This document shows, in pieces, positions 36,839 through 44,944 of a DNA stretch of 64,000 nucleotides. Made by a program: the position numbers and the translations under genes. The notes under the pieces were generated by a model that ran no database searches, was not told the origin of the DNA, and was given only the letters and a program-made list of their open reading frames with translations. The number at the start of each line of letters is the position of its first letter. Within the stretch, counting starts at the first letter, position 1. Source of the DNA: a virus. The stretch spans positions 1-64,000 of IMG/VR virus record IMGVR_UViG_3300050821_004459. The stretch is one strand, 5' to 3'.

Positions 36839-39120
36839 CATCAGAAGATCTATATTGGCAGTGGCTCCGATTCGGCTGGAATTACCGGCAGCTTGGCAAG
36901 CGACCAGTAGCCGAAAGGAACTGGTACGGTGAGCGAACAAAGTATGAATCTGGCCTAATTCTCGGGAAAGACTTTGCAGACTTCTTCCTTGCTACGAGCG
37001 ACATGGTACGCTGGGCCAAGGACTACCGAGGGCCAGAAGCTCCACATGGCATACCTATGGGACCGGGGCGCGGCTCGGTAGCCGCGAGTAATGTGGCCTG
37101 GATGCTGAGGATTACCGAAGTTGATCCGATCCGGTACCCCAATCTACTGTTCGAAAGGTTCATTGATGTCACGCGATCTGACCCGCCGGATATTGACCTG
37201 GACATTTCAGACGAGCACCGGTATTTGGTGCGTGACTATATGTCTCGGCGTTACGGTGCTGACTGCGTGGGAACTGTCGCTAACTTTGTTCGCTATCGTG
37301 GCAAGAATAGCCTGGCTGACGTGGCTCGTGTCTATAATGTTCCGTCTTACGCCAAGGAAGTAGTTAGCAATCTAGTTATTGAACGATCAGGCGGCGACTC
37401 GCGATTTGACGCGAGTCTTGTGGACACCGTGGAACTCTTCCCGGCTGCCAAAGAGGTATTCGATACCTACCCTGATCTATGGAATGCGGTCCGTCTCGAA
37501 GGCAACATGCGCGGGATGAGCGTACATGCCGCCGGTCTGATCGTTACCCCGACCCCGATTACCGATATCTGCGCGATCTACGACCGCGATGGCCGCTCCA
37601 TCCTCAGCATCGATAAGTATGACGTCGACTCGGCCGGCATGCTGAAGATGGACCTACTCGGGCTAAGCACCATGGGCGTCATTGCGAAATGCCTTGAGAT
37701 GATCGGGCTTACCTTGGAGGATCTCTATGCCATCCCGGATGATGATCCATCAGCTCTCGCAGTCTTCAAGCAGGGAGATGTGGTTGGTCTCTTTCAGTAT
37801 GAGGGAAGAGCAACCCGGCTCATCAATAGAGATGTCAGTCCTGATAACTTTGGAGAGGTCATTGATATCAACGCGCTCTCGCGCCCAGGTCCGCTCTTTT
37901 CTGGAACAACTGCTGAATATGTTGACGTCAAACACGGACGACGAAAGCCAGAACGATACCACGACGTAGTAACAAATATCACAAAGCACACCAAGGGTCA
38001 GATTATCTATCAGGAGCAGATCCTGCAAACTGTACGGGATGTCGGGGACTTCGACTGGACACATGCCGTCGAGATCCGTCGCATCATCTCGAAGAAGATG
38101 GGTGAAGCGGCATTCGACGTCAACAAGGAACGATTCATGGAGGGGGCCGCGAGGCTCCATGGTATTAGCCCAGAGACAGCAGACAGAATATGGAAGAGAC
38201 TAGTCACCAGCGGAACCTACGCCTTTGTCTATGCACACTCCGTGAGCTATGCAATACTAGCCCTGTGGTGCGCGTGGCTCAAAGCGCACCACCCGCTGGA
38301 ATTCTATGCCTCGCACCTTGCGAAGACCGACGACAAGGAAGCCCGGTTCCGCCTAATGCGGGATGCGATGCAACACGATATCCGAATCAGCCCGCCAAGA
38401 CTTAAGTACAGCCGTAGATCATGGACTCCATGGCTCAAGGCCGATGGAACGGGCGAACTAATTGCAGGATGGCGCGAGATACCGGGCATCGGCCCTATCG
38501 TCTCAGTGAACATCGAGCAGGACGTGAAGGACAATGGTCCATTCAAACATTGGTCTGATATGGAGCGCATCCACGGAATTGGCCCGAAGACAGTAGAGAA
38601 GATCCAGGCATTTGCAACATCAGATGACCCATTTGAGCTGAAGCTAACCGAGCGACGACTAGGCAGGGTCAATTCCTGGATCAAGAGCCAGGCGCGCGTA
38701 CCGCGCCTAACACACGACGGGGCAATGCTAGCCGCGATCAGAATGGATGATGATAGGGGAAGCGGCAAAAAGCACAAGTTCACGAAAGGGCCGCACATAG
38801 TATACGCCGGTATCGTTCGCGAGCGCGCCTATCAGGATGCGGCTGAGAACCAGAGGTCAAGGTCTGGCGAGGAGATGGAGGATATCCTAGCTAGTATGTA
38901 TCGGCCCGACCTTCTCAAGTACTGCTCGCTCCGCTGTTATGATAATAGCGATGAGGAAATATACATCAGGATTAACCGATTCGTGTTTCCGAAACTTCGC
39001 AGGTTCGTTGACTCGATTAATGTCGACCATGATGTGGTAGTTTGCTCCGGCAACCGTATTGCTGGATTCGGCACCCCGATTCTAGCCGAACAGATATGGG
39101 TAGTAGACCCGGATGATTAA
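36835..39120 (+). CDS. dnaE: DNA polymerase III alpha, catalytic core (split DnaE, C-terminal part)
   Basis: 761 aa from ATG 36835 (ATGA overlap). Begins at the palm region: YESGLILGKDFADFFLATSD, PMGPGRGSVAASNVAWML, LLFERFIDVTRSDPPDIDLD (catalytic D-x-D), and KYDVDSAGMLKMDLLGLSTM with the third catalytic Asp. Finger motifs GLFQYEGRATRLI and NALSRPGPL follow, then KGQIIYQEQILQ and a helix-hairpin-helix (GIGPKTVEKIQAF). The extreme C-terminus is OB-fold-like but short; no tau-binding domain is evident. With the 34782 protein it reconstitutes a whole DnaE. A DEDDh exonuclease at 31604 may proofread. Confidence 0.92.
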   Translation: MTSEDLYWQWLRFGWNYRQLGKRPVAERNWYGERTKYESGLILGKDFADFFLATSDMVRWAKDYRGPEAPHGIPMGPGRGSVAASNVAWMLRITEVDPIRYPNLLFERFIDVTRSDPPDIDLDISDEHRYLVRDYMSRRYGADCVGTVANFVRYRGKNSLADVARVYNVPSYAKEVVSNLVIERSGGDSRFDASLVDTVELFPAAKEVFDTYPDLWNAVRLEGNMRGMSVHAAGLIVTPTPITDICAIYDRDGRSILSIDKYDVDSAGMLKMDLLGLSTMGVIAKCLEMIGLTLEDLYAIPDDDPSALAVFKQGDVVGLFQYEGRATRLINRDVSPDNFGEVIDINALSRPGPLFSGTTAEYVDVKHGRRKPERYHDVVTNITKHTKGQIIYQEQILQTVRDVGDFDWTHAVEIRRIISKKMGEAAFDVNKERFMEGAARLHGISPETADRIWKRLVTSGTYAFVYAHSVSYAILALWCAWLKAHHPLEFYASHLAKTDDKEARFRLMRDAMQHDIRISPPRLKYSRRSWTPWLKADGTGELIAGWREIPGIGPIVSVNIEQDVKDNGPFKHWSDMERIHGIGPKTVEKIQAFATSDDPFELKLTERRLGRVNSWIKSQARVPRLTHDGAMLAAIRMDDDRGSGKKHKFTKGPHIVYAGIVRERAYQDAAENQRSRSGEEMEDILASMYRPDLLKYCSLRCYDNSDEEIYIRINRFVFPKLRRFVDSINVDHDVVVCSGNRIAGFGTPILAEQIWVVDPDD

Positions 39121-39238
39121 AGTTTACTTTGACTTCAATGACTGGTGGATCGGATATTACCGTGGCAGGAAGTACCACTATGTATGCATAATACCTACAA
39201 TCGTAATCAGGTGGAGAAGATGGGATTATATGATATGA
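39113..39238 (+). CDS. Micro-protein (41 aa), aromatic and basic
   Basis: ATG at 39113 overlaps the dnaE stop. Begins MIKVYFDFNDWWIGYYRGRK and ends with an aliphatic/aromatic stretch (VCIIPTIVIRWRRWDYM). The strong aromatic pattern resembles small proteins I associate with large actinophages, but the role is not known to me. Next gene overlaps its stop. Confidence 0.55.
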   Translation: MIKVYFDFNDWWIGYYRGRKYHYVCIIPTIVIRWRRWDYMI

Positions 39239-39486
39239 ATAGGCCGCCGCGTGAAATGGTAATATATGAAGTCGAAACTCGAAGCTCCAGGTTTGGAGAA
39301 TGGATCATCACTGACTTTGAAAGGGAAGAGGGTGCAGCCATAAAGGCATACGAGAAAAGACTGGTGGACAATACAAATCACAGAAATAAGCGAGTGTCTA
39401 GGCTTGTCAAAAGGATCATGATAATCCAGGATGAGGTGCTACTTTCAAATGAGTCGGATATACGAGTTGATATGCACAAGCCATAA
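39235..39486 (+). CDS. Hypothetical protein (83 aa)
   Basis: ATG at 39235 overlaps the micro-gene stop (ATGA); an in-frame ATG at 39220 directly after GGAGAAG is too close. Mostly helical and basic (RNKRVSRLVKRIMIIQDEV). No family. Confidence 0.5.
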   Translation: MNRPPREMVIYEVETRSSRFGEWIITDFEREEGAAIKAYEKRLVDNTNHRNKRVSRLVKRIMIIQDEVLLSNESDIRVDMHKP

Positions 39487-39937
39487 TCCAGCACTAGTGA
39501 TATCCAATTATGAACGTCACGAGCCATACGTACCGGAACGCTCTATGCCAGCCCTCAGCAATCACCCTGACTGCGATATTATGATGGGAGTATACTCAAA
39601 CAAACTTGTCGGCGTTGGCTGCTTCGGTATGTCTCTAGAAGGTCCGACCGGTTGCAGCCTAGAACACTCGCAAATGGTTTGGGTAGACGTAGAGTGGCTG
39701 CGACTCCTCCATGCCGCGAGTGGCAAGGTAGACATCGCAATAACGAATCCGCTTCACCGTGCATGCTGGTCAGCCAAACGCATACATGCAATAGCCCGGG
39801 AGATGGGAGCAAGTGTCTTATGGATATCGATAAATCATATATTAGAGATGCATGGATTAGGAAACTTTGCCCGTGCTGCGGAAACCCTATGTTCGGCTGG
39901 ACCGATAACAACGGCGATGAATATGAACCGGAGCTGA
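39449..39937 (+). CDS. Hypothetical protein (162 aa)
   Basis: ATG at 39449. Folded-looking middle: MMGVYSNKLVGVGCFGMSLE, EHSQMVWVDVEWLRLLHAAS and IAREMGASVLWISINHILEM. The last 40 residues overlap the next gene by 118 bases and may be extension beyond the functional domain. No family recognised. Confidence 0.5.
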   Translation: MSRIYELICTSHNPALVISNYERHEPYVPERSMPALSNHPDCDIMMGVYSNKLVGVGCFGMSLEGPTGCSLEHSQMVWVDVEWLRLLHAASGKVDIAITNPLHRACWSAKRIHAIAREMGASVLWISINHILEMHGLGNFARAAETLCSAGPITTAMNMNRS

Positions 39938-40050
39938 TAGCCGAGGGAGTTGTGATATGCGGGAGATGCGTGGGCAATAAGCACTGCGATGATAGCATAT
40001 CCGGCAAGTTGACGAGGGAATACATTCTGGATGCGATAGTCAATGGATAA
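39820..40050 (+). CDS. Zinc-ribbon protein (76 aa)
   Basis: ATG at 39820. CPCCGNPMFG and CGRCVGNKHC provide two paired cysteine knuckles spaced by about 30 residues, a zinc ribbon. N-terminal MDIDKSYIRDAWIRK is helical. Overlaps both neighbours. Probable nucleic-acid or protein adaptor. Confidence 0.6.
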   Translation: MDIDKSYIRDAWIRKLCPCCGNPMFGWTDNNGDEYEPELIAEGVVICGRCVGNKHCDDSISGKLTREYILDAIVNG

Positions 40051-40372
40051 GCGAGCAATGTTTGGATGGTTCGGTGAACCGTGGCCTAGTGTTATATGCT
40101 ATAACGACAATGGGCAGCTTGATGAGGAAATGCGCAAGCCATTTCCGATCGGCGAGTCATGCCTGTACTGTAAGCATATCTTCGATGAGGAGGCGGGGGA
40201 CTCTGGGAAGGCAATCCCGGATGTCAATGGTAATATTTCGCATGCCCACAAGGAATGCCTTCTGTACGAAATACTCGGATCAATGAATGTGGAAATGGGG
40301 ATCTCTGAATCGACCACAAGAGAAAAAGCCATTGAAACTTGGAGGCTACTGTCGAGCAAATATGGCGTCTAA
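40043..40372 (+). CDS. Small zinc-binding protein, MFGWFGEPWP type (109 aa)
   Basis: Starts MDKRAMFGWFGEPWPSVICY, then PIGESCLYCKHIFDEEAGD, SHAHKECLLYEILG. C-x2-C with a later H-x2-C forms a likely zinc site. The layout resembles small proteins I associate with large actinophages. Function unknown. Confidence 0.6.
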   Translation: MDKRAMFGWFGEPWPSVICYNDNGQLDEEMRKPFPIGESCLYCKHIFDEEAGDSGKAIPDVNGNISHAHKECLLYEILGSMNVEMGISESTTREKAIETWRLLSSKYGV

Positions 40373-40388
40373 ACGCAGGAGAAATGGA

Positions 40389-40610
40389 ATGGATATATCA
40401 GAGGAGGATATGGAGATACTGGGGCCAATACTGCGCGCGGCTCGTGATGGCATTATCCGTTCTGGATGGAAGCTTGGCGACCCAATTGAGAACCTATCCG
40501 GGTTCATCGCCCTAGTTGTAATTGCCCAGATTACGAAGCAGTTGAGGGAAATTGGAATCATCAAGGAGGAGCCAAAAGATGGGCCAGATGACTGTGGATT
40601 CTACCAGTAA
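40389..40610 (+). CDS. Hypothetical helical protein (73 aa)
   Basis: ATG at 40389 with AGGAG seven bases before; an in-frame ATG at 40362 is also possible. Contains DMEILGPILRAARDGIIRSG and FIALVVIAQITKQLREIG, all helical. Not recognised. Confidence 0.5.
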   Translation: MDISEEDMEILGPILRAARDGIIRSGWKLGDPIENLSGFIALVVIAQITKQLREIGIIKEEPKDGPDDCGFYQ

Positions 40611-40836
40611 ACTTCTGGTCGTAAGTATTGATGATATGGATAGCGGCACTTTTCGTGTTCATATGAATCACAGGCACCAAGAGAGTCTTGGGTACGCAGG
40701 GAAGCTCCCAAGATTTTTCTTTGCAGACAATACTGAGTATATCGAGCGCTGCTATCGAGCCTTTCATAGAACCCTGCACAGACTGCGCTTTGATCTTGGC
40801 CACGAGCACCAGGAATTAGTATACCTACCGGTCTAA
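40579..40836 (+). CDS. Hypothetical protein (85 aa)
   Basis: ATG at 40579 after AAGGAGGAG. Strand-rich start (KLLVVSIDDMDSGTFRVHMN) and a helical HRTLHRLRFDLGHEHQELVY. Last gene before the large untranslated region upstream of the Rpf-like gene. Confidence 0.5.
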   Translation: MGQMTVDSTSKLLVVSIDDMDSGTFRVHMNHRHQESLGYAGKLPRFFFADNTEYIERCYRAFHRTLHRLRFDLGHEHQELVYLPV

Positions 40837-41140
40837 TAGGGAAGGGCCTAGGACGGCTTAGACCCCCTCCCGGCCGGTACCCCCGACGATTCCCCTAGAC
40901 CCCCGCGAGCGGCCGGATTTACCGCCCTCACGGGGGTGTTCTATTCCCGGCCCGGACCGCCCCCGCGCCGAGGAAAGGATGCCATGCGGAACCGGGATTA
41001 CTGGTGCATATGATTATAACGGTTATATAACGCCCCGATACGTTCTCGTTATATGCATTCCGATTTAGGAGTAGGTTTCTCTCGACGGACGCGCTGCAAC
41101 TGCATTATACCTGGCGCGTAACATCTATGTCTGGAGTACA
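40837..41140 (+). promoter_or_regulatory. Untranslated regulatory region with AT-rich inverted repeat
   Basis: No gene seen. The first 150 bases are very GC-rich (CCCGGCC-type runs, GCGAGCGG/CCGC elements, likely terminator activity for the upstream operon). From about 41001 composition switches to AT-rich, with TGCATATGATTATAACGG and ATATAACG at 41025-41032 facing CGTTATAT at 41047-41054. A TTATAC element near 41105 could be a -10 for the Rpf-like gene. This could be a promoter/operator or part of a replication origin. Confidence 0.4.
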
Positions 41141-41926
41141 ATGCATCGACTGCGTGGCCTAGCAGGCATTGTCGCAACATCGGCGGCAGCAGTGCTTGTC
41201 ATCGGAGCCCTCGCAACAGGGGCTATGAAGAATCAGTCATTCAATGGACCAGCCAGCGCGACAAACGGAAGTTCATTCTATGTGCCGGCTGCTGTTCAGA
41301 GCCCGAGCGCGAAAATCAATCATCTGAAGATTGGAGGCACGACCGCGCCAAAGGAGATCTCGCGCCCGACCCTGGCTCATATGCCAAACCAGTACTACCG
41401 CGTCGAGTCCGGTGATACCCTATCTAGCATTGCTATTGACAAATACGGCAACGCTTCTGATTGGCCCGCTATCTACTGGGCGAACAAGAAGTCCATCGAA
41501 TACGCCAATGACATCGAAGTCGGGCAGAATCTGCTCATCCCTGCTTCGCACCGGTATGCACCGGTGCCACAAAGTGATATTGCTCCGGCCGCTCCGGCAC
41601 CAGTGGTGACCGTAGACGCAGCCGTACAGAGCACACATCACAGCGTAGCCGCAGCTGCTACGCCCCAATCTTCCCAGCAGGGGTACGCAGTAACAAGCTC
41701 ATTCCAGTCTTGCGTGATTCGAGCCGAGTCCGGCGGCAACAGCCAGGTCATGAACTCCAGCGGGCATTACGGCCTATACCAGTTCAGTGAGTCGACCTGG
41801 GAAGAGTATGGCGGTAGCGCCGCCGAATTCGGTGATGCCACGCCTGCCGAGCAGACACAAGTATTCGATAACGCGATGGCAAGCCCAGGTGGTGCTGACA
41901 ACTGGGCACCCTATGATGGATGCTAG
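41141..41926 (+). CDS. Secreted LysM-Rpf-like peptidoglycan hydrolase
   Basis: 261 aa. Signal-type hydrophobic N-terminus (LAGIVATSAAAVLVIGALAT). LysM at about 85-130 (YYRVESGDTLSSIAIDKYGN ... WANKKSIEYAN ... VGQNLLIP). A Pro/Ala linker, then a resuscitation-promoting-factor-like lysozyme fold: CVIRAESGGNSQVMNSSGHY with the catalytic-type Glu, GLYQFSESTWEEYGG, EQTQVF and the final WAPYDGC with paired cysteines. It would bind and cut cell-wall glycan outside the cell. Isolated by a terminator downstream and a regulatory region upstream, so separately expressed. Confidence 0.88.
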   Translation: MHRLRGLAGIVATSAAAVLVIGALATGAMKNQSFNGPASATNGSSFYVPAAVQSPSAKINHLKIGGTTAPKEISRPTLAHMPNQYYRVESGDTLSSIAIDKYGNASDWPAIYWANKKSIEYANDIEVGQNLLIPASHRYAPVPQSDIAPAAPAPVVTVDAAVQSTHHSVAAAATPQSSQQGYAVTSSFQSCVIRAESGGNSQVMNSSGHYGLYQFSESTWEEYGGSAAEFGDATPAEQTQVFDNAMASPGGADNWAPYDGC

Positions 41927-41941
41927 CTTGCTCTAGAACAA

Positions 41942-41978
41942 AAAGAGGCCGCGTCCCTAAATGGGACGCGGCCTCTTT
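41942..41978. terminator. Bidirectional intrinsic terminator between convergent arms
   Basis: AAAGAGGCCGCGTCCC at 41942-41957 and its exact complement at 41963-41978 form a 16-bp hairpin with a 5-nt TAAAT loop. T-rich sequence follows on the + strand and A-rich sequence precedes it, so it can act for both directions. It separates the + strand arm from the - strand late arm. The rest of the gap to 42111 shows no gene. Confidence 0.9.
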
Positions 41979-42111
41979 GTCTTCTCTTTCTTGCTGTAGG
42001 TTCCTGCTTGCTGCTGGCAGCGTTAGCCGACCATCGGACCCACCACCCTTCAGCCGCCCGCTAGGACGAGTAGCCTCTAGCGTAGCGCGCTATCCGGGGC
42101 AGCGCTAAGGA

Positions 42112-42318
42112 TTAAACGATCGGGTCGAATTCTCCGGCCTTGGCGCCAGCGATGAACGCCGACCATTCCTCGTTATTGTATTCATGGGGAGCCTTGCTAC
42201 GGTCCTTCGTGTCACGGACTGCCATGCCACCGTTAGGCAAGTGCGCGACCTCGACGCAGCCACCGTTGTGAGCCGAGAATGTAGACTTGTACCAGTTCAG
42301 CAGACCAAGATCTTTCAT
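42112..42318 (-). CDS. DUF397-family protein, second copy
   Basis: 68 aa; the ATG at 42318 follows AGGAG, which decides the start. WYKSTFSAHNGGCVEVAHLP, then VRDTKDRS, and NNEEWSAFIAGAKAGEFD match DUF397 fully. In actinobacteria these proteins work with XRE regulators. It is the last gene of the late - strand arm, just before the convergent terminator, preceded by its own hairpin. Confidence 0.9.
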   Translation of the reverse strand: MKDLGLLNWYKSTFSAHNGGCVEVAHLPNGGMAVRDTKDRSKAPHEYNNEEWSAFIAGAKAGEFDPIV

Positions 42319-42343
42319 GATTCTCCTTGTCTCGATGAGCATC

Positions 42344-42382
42344 ACGCCCGGCAGATAGCAATCGATGCTACCTGCCGGGCGT
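42344..42382 (-). terminator. Strong hairpin between coiled-coil gene and DUF397 gene
   Basis: ACGCCCGGCAG at 42344-42354 pairs with CTGCCGGGCGT at 42372-42382, and after one mismatch TAGCA pairs with TGCTA (16 pairs in total, loop 5). It may attenuate late transcription before the DUF397 gene. Confidence 0.65.
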
Positions 42383-42430
42383 ACGATACCCTACCGCGCG
42401 CCGCGTCGGCGCGCTACCGGTTCACGGATA

Positions 42431-42769
42431 TCAGCTAGATGGCGTCGGCGTCGGTGTGGTCGGGGTAGTCGTCGGGGTAGTCGTCGAAGTCTCCAGGGCA
42501 TCGATCGCCGCCTGCGCGGTCTGGAGAGCTGTCACCGCAGAGTCAAGCCCCGAGGTATTGACGGTTACTCCAGCAGCGGCAGCAGCAGCCGTCAGCTCCG
42601 TCTGAATCGTGGTAGCGGCCGTAGTCAGGTCTGCAGCAACTGCCTGGAGAGCAGCGGTAGCATTGTCAACATCGTTCTGGGCGGTAGTCATAGCATTCAC
42701 TTTCTTGTTGAGTTCATTGATTTGTGCCTGGAGACTTGATACATCATTCTCCCATGGCCATCCCCACAT
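42431..42769 (-). CDS. Coiled-coil protein with Thr/Pro tail (112 aa)
   Basis: AGGAG precedes the ATG. After MWGWPWEND the protein is a long helix with heptad pattern (VSSLQAQINELNKKVNAMTT) and Ala-rich stretches, ending in TTTPTTTPTTPTPTPSS. Similar small coiled-coil proteins are found with phage lysis/tail genes; probably a virion or lysis-associated protein. Confidence 0.6.
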   Translation of the reverse strand: MWGWPWENDVSSLQAQINELNKKVNAMTTAQNDVDNATAALQAVAADLTTAATTIQTELTAAAAAAGVTVNTSGLDSAVTALQTAQAAIDALETSTTTPTTTPTTPTPTPSS

Positions 42770-42803
42770 GAGGACTCCTATTGCGGTAGGGTTCTAGTAT
42801 ACC

Positions 42804-43751
42804 CTACGGGAAATCGATTGTGACTGGAACCGATCCCACATCCTGGCGTGAAATAGTCACCCTACTTTCACCAGGAGGCACGGTAATTACGGATGGACTA
42901 CTCCATGTTGGTTTTACCTCCACCTCGGACCATGCGGGGCCGAAACCGACTCTAATGATTGGTGATACAGTTGACGCCGCAGAGTCAGCGTATACCACCA
43001 TCTTCGCGCATCCAGTCGGTACCGGCAGAACGCGAGCGAGTTTATCGGGTAGATCAAGGACGTATGCCATTCCGCTCCCTTGTGGTACTGGTCCTGGTTT
43101 CGGAGGAGTAATTGATGGACGAGGCCACTGCCCGTAATCCTCAACGGTAGTGGCATGCCCCCTGATATCGGTATCGCCGCCCGATACCGGTGCAGCAGAG
43201 GTAGTCTGATAGAGAACGGCACGCGGGTCAAGATGTCCCCCGGACCATGCCGTGGCCTGCCAGGCCTTTGTGACTAGGCCCGCATTGAGTAGTCGGTTTA
43301 CCGCGTAGTATCCGCCGTACACTCCGACTTCATACGGTGGCTTCAGATTGACGATAGCCGCGAAGTAGTCGGCTACCGGCCCTAGCTTTGCCCGGGCATT
43401 AGCGGGGATATCGGGTAGGCCGGGGGCGTAGTCGGGAATATCGAAGTCAACCGCGAAGTAGACCGCCATACCCATAGGAGCAGAAAGCGCAATTAGCTGC
43501 GCAATAGCGAGACCGCCGTCAGAGGTGCCTTGCGTAGCACCATTTACTGCCGCATTAGCTGCATATTCAAATGCAAGGAAGATCGATATCCCCACACCAC
43601 GCAGTTCGGCGGCCTCGGCCGTAGTGATATTTTTCCCTATGCTCTTGTAACCGGGCACAGAGTCCCATCCGATGTACCGGCCGACGGCGGTTACCCCTGC
43701 CGATTTCAGTGCAGCCATTGTGGGCCTAGCAGTTGAGTAATCGACAATCAT
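42804..43751 (-). CDS. DUF1906 glycoside-hydrolase-like protein (lysin candidate)
   Basis: 315 aa. Residues 1-210 form a TIM-barrel-like DUF1906 domain as in mycobacterial Rv2525c: IVDYSTARPTMAALKSAGVT, VGRYIGWDS, IFLAFEYAANAAVNG, MAVYFAVDFD, VGVYGGYYAVNRLL and WQATAWSGG. Acidic residues of AVDFD and FEY are catalytic candidates. A C-terminal beta domain (about 240-315) follows a Pro-rich linker and may bind cell wall. Position after tail genes suggests an endolysin or virion-associated wall hydrolase. Confidence 0.75.
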   Translation of the reverse strand: MIVDYSTARPTMAALKSAGVTAVGRYIGWDSVPGYKSIGKNITTAEAAELRGVGISIFLAFEYAANAAVNGATQGTSDGGLAIAQLIALSAPMGMAVYFAVDFDIPDYAPGLPDIPANARAKLGPVADYFAAIVNLKPPYEVGVYGGYYAVNRLLNAGLVTKAWQATAWSGGHLDPRAVLYQTTSAAPVSGGDTDIRGHATTVEDYGQWPRPSITPPKPGPVPQGSGMAYVLDLPDKLARVLPVPTGCAKMVVYADSAASTVSPIIRVGFGPAWSEVEVKPTWSSPSVITVPPGESRVTISRQDVGSVPVTIDFP

Positions 43752-43760
43752 TCCGTGACC

Positions 43761-44489
43761 TCACTTCTTGATAACATACAGGATAATGAATGTCAGAACG
43801 GTAATCAGCAGTGCAGCTATGGAAACAGCAGCACCTACGTTCAGACGAGTTTCCTGTCTTTGCACATTAGCCCCATCTTCGGAGCCCTCGCCTCGATCAA
43901 GGCGACTTGTCAGTCTTAGCTCTAGTGCGCTCACCCGATCAGAGTTGATAGAAACTTTGCTTTCTATCGCACTATTTGATGCATCATATTCCGCACGCGG
44001 AATGAATGTTGATGTCTGATCGGATAGCGTTTTCCGAAATTCATTGACACTTTCGAAACGGCGCTCTGCCGCTAGCTCTGCCTTGCCCACCGCCTTCTCT
44101 GCTGATGCCAGTGCTGCAGCCACAGCCTCATGAGCCGCGTGCTGCCCATTTATCATGAGTTCTCTAAGACTGTTATGCCTATGGGAATTCATCCTTTCAG
44201 ACTCTGACATGCGTCGGTCTAGTTCTTCCTGCAGAAGCCTATCGGAAAGCAAGGAGCTGTCGCGCCTCTCATCCATAAGATTCTGCAATGAACTGAACCG
44301 CCGATCTATTTCCTCCTGTAGCAGTCTAGTTCTCGTCTCAAGGCCATCAAGAAGAATAACTCTTGCCTCAGAAGCCGCATCTATTTTGGAATTCAGTAGC
44401 TGCTCCATAGATGACATTTCGGCATGCATAGCGTCATGAATCATGCTAAGCATTGATGAAATGTCACCATTTGGGACAGTCACGTGCAC
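43761..44489 (-). CDS. Long coiled-coil protein with C-terminal membrane anchor
   Basis: 242 aa, GTG start. Extended helices with repeated E-x2-D/R spacing (LLQEEIDRRFSSLQNLMDER, LLQEELDRRM) and one transmembrane helix at the end (VGAAVSIAALLITVLTFIIL then YVIKK). A phage-encoded membrane-tethered coiled coil, possibly lysis or superinfection related. Confidence 0.65.
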   Translation of the reverse strand: MHVTVPNGDISSMLSMIHDAMHAEMSSMEQLLNSKIDAASEARVILLDGLETRTRLLQEEIDRRFSSLQNLMDERRDSSLLSDRLLQEELDRRMSESERMNSHRHNSLRELMINGQHAAHEAVAAALASAEKAVGKAELAAERRFESVNEFRKTLSDQTSTFIPRAEYDASNSAIESKVSINSDRVSALELRLTSRLDRGEGSEDGANVQRQETRLNVGAAVSIAALLITVLTFIILYVIKK

Positions 44490-44491
44490 CC

Positions 44492-44944
44492 CTAACCGTA
44501 GAGATCCTTGCAGTCCCTTAGTGTATCCTTTTGGGATATTAGAGATCGCAGCTTCTTTATATCATCAGCAGCCGTCTTGGATATCTTTGTCCCTGGCGGA
44601 ACTATATCATTGATGAATGTATCCCAGACTAGCTTGTCTTCCTGCCGGTCAGTATTACTTTGATCACACTGGGTGAGATTTACTTGCTGCACAGATTTTT
44701 GTGTGCCCGCCTCCTGCACACTATTGTATGTAAGTCCGATTGTGAGTGCAACATCGAGGATGATCGATATCACAAGTGATACAACTAGCCTACGACTTGC
44801 CTTGGTTTTCTTGAGATTTGCAAGGCTCTTGGAAATCTTGTCCATAGACTGGGACAGTGACTCGGCAAGCACCATAGCCTTACGTGCAGCCTCATCGGCA
44901 TCTATTTTCCTTTCGGCCTCATGGCCGTTACCTGTACCTGCCAC
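44492..44944 (-). CDS. Coiled-coil membrane protein (150 aa), GTG start
   Basis: N-terminal heptads (AESLSQSMDKISKSLANLKK), one transmembrane helix (LVVSLVISIILDVALTIGL), and an extracellular-side domain with two Cys (NLTQCDQSN, LRDCKDLYG). One of a set of three neighbouring small membrane coiled-coil proteins. Confidence 0.6.
   Translation of the reverse strand: MAGTGNGHEAERKIDADEAARKAMVLAESLSQSMDKISKSLANLKKTKASRRLVVSLVISIILDVALTIGLTYNSVQEAGTQKSVQQVNLTQCDQSNTDRQEDKLVWDTFINDIVPPGTKISKTAADDIKKLRSLISQKDTLRDCKDLYG

Noticed and set aside
34782-39120. Split intein at the dnaE break
   Set aside because: No Cys/Ser start with intein block A at the second part, no HN-Cys end at the first; the edges coincide with the natural domain boundary.
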